Of a DNA stretch of 40,977 nt, positions 24,540 through 36,350 are shown one piece after another (position 1 is the stretch's first letter; every line of letters starts with the position of its first letter). The notes beneath the pieces were generated by a model, which was not told where the DNA came from, searched no databases, and saw nothing but the letters and a program-made list of their open reading frames with translations. The DNA comes from Pelomyxa schiedti (lineage: Eukaryota > Evosea > Pelobiontida > Pelomyxidae): assembly GCA_020536535.1 (NCBI GenBank), contig JAHLWZ010000324.1:632-41608 (forward strand), in the 5' to 3' direction. A program made the translations under genes and the position numbers.

Positions 24540-27500
24540 ATGGCAGACGACGTGGAAGCTGGTACTCGCGACTACGACGCGCATCGCCGCAACCACCATC
24601 GCCACGCCCATCGCCACCACCGTCGAGACAGCGACGACGAGCCCTCAGCTCTCCTGACCACTCATCTCCTCCCCGCCAATGGGTCGCCGTCCCTCGACTC
24701 CGAGGAGGCCGAGGACGGGGGCAAGAGTACCACCACGACGGCGGCCGCCGCCACGCCCCCGTCTCCACGCAAACACCACCGGAGGCAAGCCCACGACGCC
24801 GCCGACAACTCAGCAACTGCAACCCCCACATCCACATCCACGTCCACGTCCACAACCACAACCACTTCTACGTCCGAGATTGCCCCGTCGCCCAGCACAA
24901 GCCCCGCCCCCTGCAAGACGGCGTCAGCAGCCCCACGCAGCAGGGCGGCAAGCGGGGGCGGCGGCGGGGGCGGGGGCGGGAGCGGCCCGGGCGAGAAGGC
25001 GGAGCCGCCCAAGTCTGTGGCGGCGCCAGAGTGGCGGACCAAGTGGGACGTGGACTACATATGCCGGTGCTGCAAGTGCTTCGGCCGGCGGGCGGGCACG
25101 GGGCCGTGCACCAGCAGCGAGCTGTACTGCTGGTCCCTGCACCGCGCCGTGTGCCGCAGGGACTACGACGCCGCCTCGCGCCTGCTGTCCTTCGTGCCCC
25201 CAGAGCACGCGGTCAGCGTCAACAACACCGCCGCCTCTGGTTCCAGCGCCAATGACGGCGACGAGGGGAATCAAATCGGCGCTCTGGGGGAGAGTCCCGT
25301 GTCTTCTACTCTTTCTTCTTCTTCTACTTCTACTACTACCACCTCTACTTCGACTTCTTCTTCTACTGCTGCTGCTGATGGAAGCCGTGAATCGACTCAG
25401 TCTGCGGAGCAATGTGGTATCAGTGCTCAGGTTGCATCACCGTCACCACCTTCTGTTAAGAACAACGCAGTCCTTCCGTGCATCCCAAGGCAATTGACGC
25501 ACAGCTCGCATGCTATTCTGCCTTCATCAAGCTCACCAAACCTGCAGTCTTCTCTGTCAACCGCGACTGATGCAACTAACACGGATCGTCACAGTGACCC
25601 TGGTGAAATAACTGACAGTGAAGACTCTGATTCACATGAAAGTGATCACTCCAGTTCTTCAGATGAAGAGCGCGACGTTCATCCCCCGTCAGCCGGTCAT
25701 CCAGGGGGTAGCAAAGTACCTGAGAACGTTATTTCCAAAGCAACTGTAACAACTAGTCCAACAAAACCGACTACTGTGTCCCCAGCAACTACCTCAACTC
25801 ACTGTGGAATTATTGTTCCAGAAAATGAGGCGTGGAGATGGAGTGCGCATCACCATGGTATAAATTCTAAAGATCATCATGGTATTCCTGCATTACACTA
25901 TGCCATTCATCTTCGTGACTTAAAAATGACGAAACTTTTACTTGCCCATGTAAGGAGGAGGCATACTCAAACCATTTAATCTCAGAGTAGGGTGCAAGTC
26001 CTTCAACCAAAAACTTTGGGGGGTGGTCTGCTGTCCATGAGGCGATAGCTGCTAAAGATAGGCAAATTCTGCAACTTGTGATGCAAGCTACCCATGCCAG
26101 GTTACAGTACATTAGCTCCTGAATGCTTACAGGTTATCCCAGATTCCACTCAGCATTTGCAAACAAAGCCAATGCACTGTTTGGTGCCCTTGAAACCGTA
26201 AGGGAGACGTTATTGAACCTAGCCCCCCAACCATTGCACACAGATTCCCGATTTCTATGTGGAAATGACTTGGGAATTTCGGAGCTGGGTCCCTTTATTA
26301 TCTAAATTTTGTCCTAGAGATAGGTACTGCTTTCCCGCTGCATTTTGCTTTTGTACTCAACTTTGGTACAGTTATCGAATTTACAAAAGAGGCTCTTCAT
26401 TTAGAGTTGACACTACTCTCATTGGATTTGGAAAAGTGCAGTGGGTCCGCGGAAACGTCTCATTCATCTTACTAGGGAAGGGACAAGGTTATTTCCCTTT
26501 TTCTCCTTGTTGGGTTGACTTTTTATTTTCCTCAGCAAATGCTGGCGATTTCGTTGTTGTTGATTGGGATAACCATACAGTTAGTACTCTTATGAGTGCT
26601 TCCAACGATGTACCCTATGCCGACCTTGAAGATGCACGTAGACATTATTGAAGCAGGACTATTTCCAACACGTCAAACAGGAAGCGGATGGGCTTTTGAC
26701 TCAGAATATAGCCACAACTGAAACCCCTGCCACCTTCTCTTTGCAACCTGTGCAATCCTGGTCCAAAAAACTTCCAAAATATGAGCAAATAGGTACAAGA
26801 AAGAAATTTCTCAGGTTGTAACAAGTTCCAGGTCCGTGGAGAGCGCAACTGTTCCAGCTTTCCGATTTTGGTTTAAGAACCCACACCAGAAAGGTTGCGT
26901 TCTGTTTTTATTCCACTCAACCCCAACTCTCTTTCAGTGGGCCAAGAAAACAGTTAAAGACAAAACTTCAACACCAAAGGTACCCCCCAACCTCAAAAAG
27001 TAAGGATTCATATGTCCAGGCTATAACATCACTGACAATGACGGAGGAAGAGATGGAAATTCAAGAACAAAAAATTAAATCAACCCTGGCTGTGACAACC
27101 AAAATCCGAGATGTAGAAGTCAAGGTTTCTGAAAACTATTTTTCCCCTTTTCCCCACCATATTTTAGGAAACTATTTACGACAATGAATACTTTTCTGCG
27201 GCACCTTGTGACCATTGTAAAGGGTTAATGTATCCCTCCGAGTCAGTATCCCATAAATTCAGGGCTTACAAGGTAGTTCCCGATCACATTAACCTCTTTC
27301 ACACAATTCCCCTGTCACAAGCAAAAAAATTAAGTAAACGCTCCAAAAAGGGGACTGTGTGGCTCACCAGTGAATTCCCTCGCCAAGTCCGGGAGATATT
27401 GCCAATATTCGAAGTGCTCTCACCCACCAACAAGCATTTTGAACGACTCTGTAGTTTCATAAAGAACAATCTTCCCGATCCGAACATGTTCCCCGTCAAA

Positions 27501-27682
27501 CTTGGTTTGTAATAGAACACTAGAAACCACAACAAGCTTTTAACCTCCATTCAGAAGTTCCTGTATTCCCAACCATAAGTGGAATCGTTACCTTTGAGGT
27601 TTACAAGAACAACCCGGACTTGGACTGGTCCTCACTCTTCCAAATTCCCTCCACATTCACCCCCAAACACAAGAAACTCTAA
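24540..27682 (+). CDS. ANKRD13-family protein with long low-complexity head, no UIM tail
   Basis: ATG 24540 starts a head rich in His, Ser, Thr, Ala and Gly, with Thr/Ser microsatellites and nine consecutive Gly. A Cys-rich patch ([12 protein letters not shown]) follows, then a first ankyrin-like helix pair ([19 protein letters not shown]), an insert rich in Ser and acidic residues, and two ankyrin repeats ([20 protein letters not shown] and [20 protein letters not shown]). The ANKRD13 C-terminal domain then reads [60 protein letters not shown] and FPVKLG...TFEVY, ending at TAA 27682. Animal ANKRD13 proteins bind ubiquitinated receptors through C-terminal UIMs; here the protein stops right after the conserved domain, so UIMs are missing. 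Role in endocytic traffic is by family only. Confidence 0.82.
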
Positions 27683-27922
27683 GCACCTGTAGCACCAAAT
27701 TTCCAAAACAATCAGAAAAATCTTTGCGATCTCTGCTTTTTCACTTTTGTCTTTTGGTTTCCAATCAGCAGCAGATCTGTTCACATAAATCCAGGAAAAA
27801 GAAAAAAATTGACCCCAAAACAAACACGACAAAGCGACGTCCGGTTTGAAAGGGGGGAAAAAAAAAAGAAAAAAAGAAAATAGGGCCGTGAGTAGGTAGG
27901 TGCTTTCGAAAACAAACCAAAA

Positions 27923-29218
27923 ATGAACGAGTACTTCATGAACATGGGGTTTTATTTGTTGCTTGTGTACTCAACAGTGACCTTGGTCATTATCTTCCAA
28001 ATCTCTAGGATCATTTACCACAAGTATTTTTCTCTTTTTTTTTTCCTTTTTTTCTTTTTCTTCGTTTAACCATGGATAAGGCATGACTTATTTTCACTGG
28101 CTAATCGGTTCTTTCTTCTTTGCCTCGTTTGGTGTCTACTTCGGGATTTATTCTTTGCCGATATCGAATTTTGGCTAAATACATGTGCTTACATGGTGAT
28201 TTATGGGTGCAACACAAACACAATACTTAATTGTAAACCCTCTTTTCTTTTCTGATTCCTTTCTCAAAGACTCCCCATGATCATCCAGTTCAGCACCTTT
28301 TCTTTACTCGTCTACTACTTTGCCAGTGGTGCTCACTATGCTTCATGGGAAGCAAAAACAAGGAAAATTGCACTGACTAGTTACATATCTGCAAATATCT
28401 TCTTCTTTATTACCCTGAATGGTTGGTATCCTTCTCTGGTGAACCCCTCCTAATGCCACCACCAGTTCTTTTTGCGATGTCCATTTATTACTGGTTTGAA
28501 TATCCCAGCAGCAGCAGCCAAAGCATGGGGAGTAATAGCACAAGCATCAGTGAAGTTGTGGAAGTTGCTCCAGTATGGCTGGAACCTCTCGTGGACTCTT
28601 TTTATGGTCTTATGTTCTTTGTTCTCGTTGTAGTCCTTCTCTGCTACGGAATTATGATAAGAAACCTTCATGTAGCTCTTTCTCCTACCCAAGTTTACTG
28701 CTTAGTCTCTTGTAGAGCCCCAACTTCCCGCCTTCACCTACAACATTCACCATGTTCATTGTCTCCATGGTGATATTTGTTATCTTTACTACCAGAAGCC
28801 TATGGGACATACTAGAAGCTGTTCCAAGCTTTACCCTTCTCACCATTGATGAGGTTCCTGCTCGCTTCCTTTAAATATAACTAATTCAAGAAGGGCACCG
28901 TTATGCAAATTATTGCCCAATCCTTACTATTTGTCTGGTGGGAGATAGTCCCAATATCACTTGTGCTTCTTCTATTCTGGAGAGTAAGCAATACCCGGCT
29001 CTTTTCTTCATTCAAGAACATAACACTATTACAGATACCATCACATGCTGTTAGAGAGCCAACCAAACAACACCGCCCATATATAGGAGCCCTCCCTGAA
29101 GAATCATCTTACGGTAATTTTCCTTCCCAACATTCCATAGGTTAACGCACAACAAGGAATACCATCCACACGAGTCAAGAGCGAATCAGAGAGATTGCTT
29201 GTCAACCCAGACGCCTAA
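27923..29218 (+). CDS. THH1/TOM1/GPR137-like multi-pass membrane protein
   Basis: ATG 27923 (MNEYFMNMGFYLLLVYS) opens the first helix. Later exons give further membrane segments: FFLLCLVWCLLRDLFF, then LPMIIQFSTFSLLVYYFA, which matches the LP..LQF.TFSL.V.YFA signature of the family. SYISANIFFFITLN, FYGLMFFVLVVVLLCYGIMI, TMFIVSMVIFVIFTTRSLWD and LLFVWWEIVPISLVLLLFW follow, about seven helices in all. The polar tail ends at TAA 29216-29218. Plant TOM1/THH1 and animal GPR137 proteins sit in vacuolar or lysosomal membranes; GPR137 has been tied to mTORC1 and Rag regulation. Assignment rests on topology and the LP-LQF motif. Confidence 0.68.
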
Positions 29219-29641
29219 GGTTTCAATTTTGTTATTCTGTAAAAATCCCTGAACTGTTTATTGGAATCGGCCCACTGTCTGTGCCAGTAAATTTCCAAAA
29301 TTCACTCTGCTCCATGTTGGGGTCGTTTATCAATGTTCTGAGTGTCGCTTGATGGTCTTTTTTTTTTGTTTCTTGTGTGCGACTTCTTAATAAATGCAAG
29401 TCGGAGGATCCCCAATCACTGTTTCAAAAGACACCCGATTCTTCAAAGAAGAATCCTTTTGATTTTGGCGTCAACGACTGTCCCCCTACAAGTACCCCAC
29501 AACACAAACACAACAACAAAACCAACTTGTGGGATACGTGGTGGCCTCGTTTGTGACGGCCGTTGTCAAGACAACGAGAAAGAACCAACACCCTCATCGA
29601 CACCAAGCAACAGCCCAAGCAATAAAACACAACCCACAAGT
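29219..29641. other. Intergenic region upstream of the dysbindin-like gene
   Basis: An open frame runs upstream in phase with the dysbindin-like gene from 29342, but its content is not protein-like. Part of it probably is 5' UTR. No repeat, RNA gene or clear promoter motif is seen. Confidence 0.4.
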
Positions 29642-31483
29642 ATGCAAGGCCGGTTTTTCTCGTTCCTCAAGACCGCCAACACCGCGGTGCAGGACAAGGC
29701 CAAGCAAGCACTGCTGCAAGCCCAGCAGGCGGCCCAAAAGGCCCAAGTGGTAGCCCAGGACGCCCTCAAGGCCGTCCCTGCCCCGCCCCCGACGACCCTC
29801 GCTACGATTGCTGCTGCTACTGCTGCGCCGTCCCCCTCAAAGGACCAAGGGGACTCGGTGCCAAATCAGGCCGAGCAGGCGCAAGCCACAACACCGGCGG
29901 AGCAGAAGGAAAAGGCGGCCGAGGCCGAGATTGGAAAGGAGAAGGAGAAGGAAAAGGAAAAGGAGAGGGAGAAGGAGAAGGAGGGGACTGGGAGCGATGT
30001 TGTTGTTGGGGACATGGGGAGTGGTGTGACTGTGCAGAGCAAGGAGGAGGGGCCTGGAAGTGTCGTGAAAAGTGATGGTGATACAGCTTCTACATCGTCT
30101 ACTTCTGCTTCTGCTGCTGCTGCTACTACTACTACTACCACTACTACTAGTACTTCGAGTTCGTCTGGTTCTTTGGGAAGTTCGGGAGGGCTAAGCACAC
30201 CGGTGAAAAAGCAACCCAGTTTGCCTTCAATTGGTTTTCCTGCTATTTTTTCTCCAAGCGGACTCGTTGCGGCCGCCAATGCAGCTTCTTCTGTTGCAAC
30301 TACAGCTGCTAACAAAACTGCTGGACTGTTTTCTTCTGCTACAGCAAAGGACATCACTGCTATATCACTCAGTTTGTTTCCCTGCCCCATATATTTTTTC
30401 CATATGAAGTGTTTGACGGTTCATCATATTTTAAACTTTTTTAAAAATAATAACAAAAACGAGCAGCTACCTTCAATCAGTTGATCGACACCTCAACGAT
30501 TCCTCCTGATTTGATTTCGGGTGTAAACCTACTTGCTGGAAGAGAGCTGTTGGATCATAACAGAGTCAAAGTATGCTACAGATGAAGAAATTACCACCTT
30601 TTCCCCTAAACATCTAGGCTGGTGAAATTCGAGCAGGCCACCAGCGCATTGGTGCCATGATTGATGATGTTGAAGCTAAATATCCCCTTATAATGAGTCG
30701 GAGAAAAACGGAGATCAATGCCTTCCAAGCACTACACAAGGAGCTTCTTACCCTTCCAACAATAATGAATACACTCTCACAAATGCGCACAAGAGTTGTG
30801 GTATGGAAACTTACTTTCTCTACACCAATAGAGTTTTATTAAGTATTTCCAACGTAATATCTGTATTAATTTTACTACAGAATATAATGACGAAATGCCA
30901 AGCACTTGAAGAGGAGGCAACCAAGTGGAACGAGAATGTGGCAGCGGCAGAATTTAACGCATGGAAAGGAATTCAGCTCAACGAAGTTGCCAAATACCAG
31001 AAGCTGAAGCAAATACAACTAGCAGAGCAAGAGCAGGAGTACATCAAAATCCAAGCCCGCAAAGAAGCCGACGAGAAGCGGCTGCACCAACTTCACCTCC
31101 AGCACGAGAGGCAAGCCGAGCTGCTCAAGCAGCGCCAGCAGCAGCCACAGTCCCAGCTGAAGCAGCAGCAACCACTCCTAGCTCATGCAGAGGAGTCCAC
31201 GGCCGCCCCCGCCCCTGCTCCTGCTGCCACTGGCATCACGCTGCCTTCTCTGGACCAGTTTCTCCCCGCTCCGCCCACACAGAGTTCTGAATCAGCACTG
31301 GAGCAGGTTACTCTGGAGCAGGACAATGCGGCTCTGGAGGCACTATTCTCTAAGGCTGGGGGTGTGTCCTCATCCCCGTTTCCGCCGGGAACCCCTACAA
31401 TTGGTGACCCGCAGCCCAAGGAAGAGGATGACCAGCCTGCTCCTAAAATTCTTCCTGTCATAGATGAACCTGACAATGTCTGA
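29642..31483 (+). CDS. Dysbindin-like BLOC-1 subunit
   Basis: ATG 29642 begins MQGRFFSFLKTANTAVQDKA, an amphipathic helix, then a low-complexity Ala/Lys/Glu/Ser/Thr region of about 200 residues. Exons after a roughly 100-nt intron carry the dysbindin core: LLAGRELLDHNRVKAGEIRA, LHKELLTLPTIMNTLSQMRT, then the coiled coil KCQALEEEATKWNENVAAAE, FNAWKGIQLNEVAKYQKLKQ and on into a Gln-rich stretch. The acidic tail (LDQFLPAPP, LEQDNAALEALF) ends at TGA 31481-31483. The ELLTLP...W...QL..Y pattern matches DTNBP1. BLOC-1 sorts cargo from endosomes to lysosome-related organelles. The long N-terminal head is not typical. Confidence 0.72.
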
Positions 31484-31614
31484 TCACACACAACCAAACA
31501 AACACAAACAAACCTCATGTAATGCCTTGATAGAAAAGGGTCCTTCTCCTGTGCCCGTTTTTTCGTCTTTTTTCTTTTTTTTTTCTCTTTTCCCTGGTCG
31601 CGCTGATATGCAAA

Positions 31615-32568
31615 ATGGCATTGGCTCAGAACCGGTCCCATAATCAGGCAATTTACGGCGCCTCCACGTCGGGCAGCATCAGCTGCGTGCGATGGCTGTT
31701 GCGTCGTCACCATCACCACAACACCGATGCAACCAAAGGCAATTTTTGGGCCGCTGCCTCCCTCAAAGATTGCGTCGTGGTGCTAAAGGGACTGTGCGTG
31801 GGCGGGCACCTCGACTCGGCAAAAAGCTTGATTATGGGATCTGGTGGCCCGCTACGCAATCCGCTTCTACGACTAGTTCTATGTCCAATTTTAATTATGG
31901 TTACGACAATGCAAGAATGGGGAGAGAATTGGTAAGAAAGAGTGACATACTGTCAAAAGTATGCTGTAACAGCACCAGAAGAGATATTACAATGGCTAAT
32001 GGACAATTTCGGATTCACTGACATGTGGGAGTTTGGTCCCGCAATGAACGCGGCCTGCACAATTGGATCATTGGGAGTGATGAAATTCCTGGTGGAGAAA
32101 TTCCCGAGTTTGGATGAGATGGCATACCCGGCGTATGATTTTTCTGCACTTGACTCAGGAAAGGTGGAGGCGTTCAAGTGGGCATTGGCGACATTCCCGG
32201 TGTCAATTCGTAGAAAAGAAAAGGTTTTGGAGAAACTCTCTCACAAAATAGTGACAGGTGACTTCTTGGATTGGCTTTTTTCGGCTGGAGGCTTCTCTTT
32301 GCCTCAGCGGCACCAGGTTCTTCCTCTTCTTGCAAAAGAGTCTTTCAGTATTGAAGCAACGCAATGGTTTATAAGAAATAATCTCGCGCCTCGTTCTTGG
32401 AACTACTCAATAAAGTGGGCAACTGGCCTTGTACAGTGGTTAGTGCAAGATCAGCACATTTCCATAACTCCTTCTTGCTTTTTAAATGCGTGTTTTTCAA
32501 GTAACTTGCCACTTATCCAGTGGATTGAATCACAGGTCAATATGGCTAGTAGAGAAGTCCGGGCTTGA
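31615..32568 (+). CDS. Degenerate ankyrin-like repeat prot­ein
   Basis: ATG 31615 gives MALAQNRSHNQAIYGASTSG, followed by units that resemble loose ankyrin repeats: GSISCVRWLLRRHHHHN, FWAAASLKDCVVVLKGLCVG, GHLDSAKSLI, then after an intron near 31930 PAMNAACTIGSLGVMKFLVE, SGKVEAFKWALATFP, FLDWLFSAGGFSLPQRHQVL and SIEATQWFIRNNL, ending TGA 32566-32568. The (G)x(L/V)xxxxWL pattern resembles the lineage-expanded ankyrin-like families of amoebae. The joint at 31860-31980 is uncertain: the acceptor near 31975 needs a donor in another phase. Function unknown. Confidence 0.55.
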
Positions 32569-32828
32569 TAAAAGTGATGTAAGCCTCCCATATCAAAAAA
32601 CCCAAGATTGAAAGTATGGCCACACACTGAACCCACCCGTCCCCACTTGAGACCTTTGTCTATCTGTGCCTACATGTCACTTTCATCCGCTGGTACATTC
32701 CACCAGCTTTTGTTGACTCATTAAGCCCAGAGGGTGAAAATTATGCCCGTTGTACCCCCCTAGGTCCGTCCATGGACAAAATGTTTATGGCAAAACACTA
32801 AAGCAAGGGAATGTTTGTTTTTTTTTTT

Positions 32829-33819
32829 TCAAAGGCAACTTTCTGGTAAAGGCAACACAACTTGCTTAGGTTCTGTGGTGTTTTCTGTTTTGGGTGTGGA
32901 GAGTATGGGAATGGAGTCTTTTGAGTCTTGAGGTAGGTTGTGGGAGGGGTACAGAGAGACAGCCTTGATAAAGGTATCAACAATCCACATTTGAATGATG
33001 TTGATCATGACCGGACACACAACCATCACTGAAATTAAGAACAGGTCTGGATAGCCCCTGAAGGGATATGCCTTTGTTATGTTGTCACTGGTTGTAGTGT
33101 CCTGCAGAAGATACAAACCACCCAATAGCAGAGTTTCCCCAAGGGATGTCTCAGGGAATATAAGATAACACCATCCACGAAACGAGAAAAGATAACAACA
33201 ACAGCCCACACTGAAATCTAAATGATGTTACATTTTTAAAAAAAGATACCTGTCAAAAAGCTCAACTTGGATAAAAAACCGTTTGTACGATACTGGGTTC
33301 CCATAGTTTCCAGATTCCTTCAGATGGGTCAAGTCGTATCTGTGGGCAACATATGTGACAGAGCGCAATAGCAGATAAGATAACAGTGTGCCAAAAGTAG
33401 TATCCAAAACGACTACAACAGTTAAATCCGGATGGAATGACCCATGAAGAAGGCCAAGGGAAATACAGGTGATAAAATACCAAGCGCATTGATCATTTCC
33501 AGCATCCTTGGTGCTAACGAAAATGGCTATGGTGAGGCCTGCGAGATGGGAACAAAGTGCTGCAACGACATTCTTCGAAGTGTCAAGGATGAAGACTTGC
33601 CACTTTCTTCTTGGTGTCTCTCCAAACCGCTTCAATACAAGCGATCCAAGGGCTGTGTAAAATGACAGAAAGAAATACGGGGGGGAAAAAAAAAAGGAAA
33701 GAAAAATAGTCCGACATGAGAGTGCGCCGGATACCAATAACCCCAAGTAGACCTTGCACTAGATACGCAAATACACCACTAAGCAGCTTGCACGTTGCAA
33801 CGTCACCCCCGACACCCAT
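32829..33819 (-). CDS. STIMATE/TMEM110-like multi-pass ER membrane protein
   Basis: ATG 33819 (MGVGGDVATCKLLSGVFAYL) starts directly before the first helix, VQGLLGVIG. After an 82-nt intron come LGSLVLKRFGETPRRKWQVF and LDTSKNVVAALCSHLAGLT, matching the KR..E.P.R.W.V..LD.SKQ signature. Then YFITCISLGLLHGSFHP, VVVVLDTTFGTLLSYLLL, GNYGNPVSYKRFFIQVELFD and WAVVVIFSRFVDGVILYSL follow, with a final helix, FLISVMVVCPVMINIIQMW, after a 62-nt intron. The tail ends at TGA 32829-32831. Human STIMATE promotes STIM1 conformational change at ER-plasma membrane contacts; here only membership in the family is claimed. Confidence 0.75.
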
Positions 33820-34009
33820 CACTGCAACAAGTCGATGGTCATAGATTAAAAAAGGATTCTGAGGAGACAAGATCAAGAACTTGTTTGAAAGGTTGGCAAC
33901 ACAATTTGCCTGCCTGGCCTTTTCGTCCCTGGCAATAGTTTATTCATTATACTCAAAATTTGGATGGGTGAATGTACACGTGGGTGTGAGGGTGTAGTAG
34001 GGGCATGGG

Positions 34010-36302
34010 CTAGATCTTGTGGTGTGTGCTGGTACCATCTGCTGGATTGTGGTGTCTGGGAGATTTGTGGCTTATTGTTACATTGATGAGATGGTGGTGT
34101 TTGGATGGTGGCGATCTCGAAGGGGGTGGAACTTCAATCACCACAGGATTGGCGGTGGTGAGTGCAAGTTGCAGGTTGAGATCCGCGGGGGATCTGGCTT
34201 TGGTATACTTGGCAACGAGGTCTGGTGGCATGAATTTGGGTATGTGCACATTTTTGCAAGTGCTACCGAAATGGCACTCGTTAATTTGATGAAACTGGCA
34301 CACTGGAACTCCACTCTGCAGTAAAGATAGTGTCTTAGCGATTTTATCTTGGTTTAATTCATGGTAGAGGTTCATGAATTCCAAGTAGACTCCTTCTACC
34401 TGGAATATTGTTTACAGAGGGAAAAAGCTAGAAGGACTGAACCTGCACTGAGTCATGACGTAACAGCTCCAATTTGTCCTTGAATTTTTCAAATTCTTCC
34501 AGGAAATTGGATTTGATGTGGGAGATGAGTTTTGCTGCTTCCAAAATGTATTCTGACGCCTTCCCTAAATCCTTTGGGGCACCTTTGCCAATTTCATACA
34601 GAGAAGCTATCTCAACAAGCAAGCAATATCGTTGCCATCTGGAGTATTGCTTCCTATCCCATGCTTGATTAACCTTTTCTGCATCAGGAAGTTATTGCAT
34701 TAATCATCTTATACCTTTGTGTGCATGCTTATGGGAACTTTACCCATAATCTCAGAATACCTCAGAACTTTTTTCAGAGATTTTGTGGCCAAAACAAATA
34801 GTGGGGGAACAGATTCATTGGAAATTTGAAGTTCCTGGAGCTTCTCTTCAAAGTATTCCCTTTCTCTCAGTTCCTCACATTGGCGATTGAAATTGTGGTG
34901 GAAGTCATTCAATTTGCTCAGGTATTTGCATGCCTAGTACTGAATAAATTGGTACATCTGTTCTAAATCACTCTTACCTTAGGAGAAGCACCGAGTTGTA
35001 TCAGCTGCTCCAGTTTGGATTTGTAGTTGCAGTAGTGACTAAATATAAATGGATCTGGCTTTTCTCCAGCACAATGAATCTTGGCCGCCTCTATTGTCCA
35101 TCTGGTGGCTTCAGCTAGGTCTCGTTTTACACCATTACCATTTTTATATTTGGATGCTAAAGAAAGAAATACTGGCTCTCTTTGTGAAGGTGTATACATT
35201 TTCCTGTTCCAAGCACGGTTGATCTAGGAAAACGTCAACAACAAAAGAGGTTTTGAGGTCAACTCACTATTCTACCTGTTTGTGCATAATTTCTGGAACC
35301 GCGTCAAGCACATACCGAAGAGAAGTCACTCGCTTTAACTCCTTTGCAGCCAGTACAAATAATGGAGGAACAACTTCAGTGCATATCTGCTGCTCCTCAA
35401 GACTTTCTTGAAATAATTGCTGCCGGATGAAGTCATCACAGGCTATTCTCTGCTGTGAAAATTCGTCTCTATTTTTTAGCATCTTTGACGAGGTCCAAGG
35501 TAAGGTATGGAAGTTTGCCCCTGTACTCCAATAATAAGTGCCAAATAGTAGAAGGTTATCCTACCAGCTTTCACCAGTAACTGGACAATAGCAAGATGCC
35601 CCAAGTCAGCAGCTATGTGAAGGGCAGATGCGTTCGGGGCTAGCTGGGTTACATCTAAAGCCGCACCCAGTTGTAGCATCGCACAAACTAAATTGGTATC
35701 TCCATTCCGAACGTGCTCCAATAAAGGAGGTTCCGTTTGCGTGAACCATGTATTCATGGAGAATGGCCTCCAGCTCCGACCCATCCTTGCATTGGAGCTG
35801 TACACCAGTTTTTTGACAAAGAATACTAAGTCATCACACGGGCTTGACTGTAGGCAAAGCAAGTACTTCAGATCACATGGTAGTGGCTCATTTAACTCAT
35901 CCTGAAGAAGCAACCGAGCGGCGGCCAAATCAGGATCAGAGGCACCCATGCTGATTGGGGGAAGCACACCATCGTCCACTACAACTTCCTCACTTGTTTG
36001 ATGGAGCCTGGCCATGAACTCATCCGGGGATAGTGCAACGGCTCTCTAGACAATGTAGCCTTTAGTGCATCAATAAAGCCACGACAACCCTACCAACAAC
36101 AAACAAGCAAGTACAACAAAGCAACAACCTTGAGCTGTTCCATCACGTTAGGGTCATCATCGTTCTTGACGACATATTTCCCCAACAACAAAGCAACAGC
36201 GGCGTGAATCCTCACAGCTCGGGTGTTCAGCCTTGTTCTGCACAAAGCCAACAAGGAAGAGGGTCTGCCATCTTGCGCTACTCGGGGCCGACCTCGTTCC
36301 AT
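34010..36302 (-). CDS. Ankyrin + Sel1-like repeat + CCCH zinc-finger protein
   Basis: ATG 36302 gives a helical N-terminus (RAVRIHAAVALLLGKYVVKN), joined in phase over an 81-nt intron to RAVALSPDEFMARLHQTSEE. An ankyrin segment follows: PLLEHVRNGDTNLVCAMLQL and ASALHIAADLGHLAIVQLLV. Two copies of a similar module come next. Each has a helix ending VPPLFVLA and a Sel1-like repeat: YKNGNGVKRDLAEATRWTIE and then YEIGKGAPKDLGKASEYILE. Near the C-terminus is a CCCH finger, CQFHQINECHFGSTCKNVH (C-x7-C-x5-C-x3-H), as in RNA-binding proteins. The stop is TAG 34010-34012. RNA binding is inferred from the finger. I know no standard family with this domain order. Confidence 0.7.
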
Positions 36303-36350
36303 CAAATTGCACGTACAGCTTTGTTTTTTTGATCACAATTAACTTTCGCA
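36303..36350. promoter_or_regulatory. 48-bp divergent promoter region
   Basis: Only 48 bases separate the ATGs of the ANK-CCCH gene (-) and the F-box gene (+). The stretch holds a T-run followed by TTGATCACAATTAA on the + strand. Transcription start sites must lie inside coding sequence or extremely close to the start codons, unless the true minus-strand start is at 36013-36015. Confidence 0.45.
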
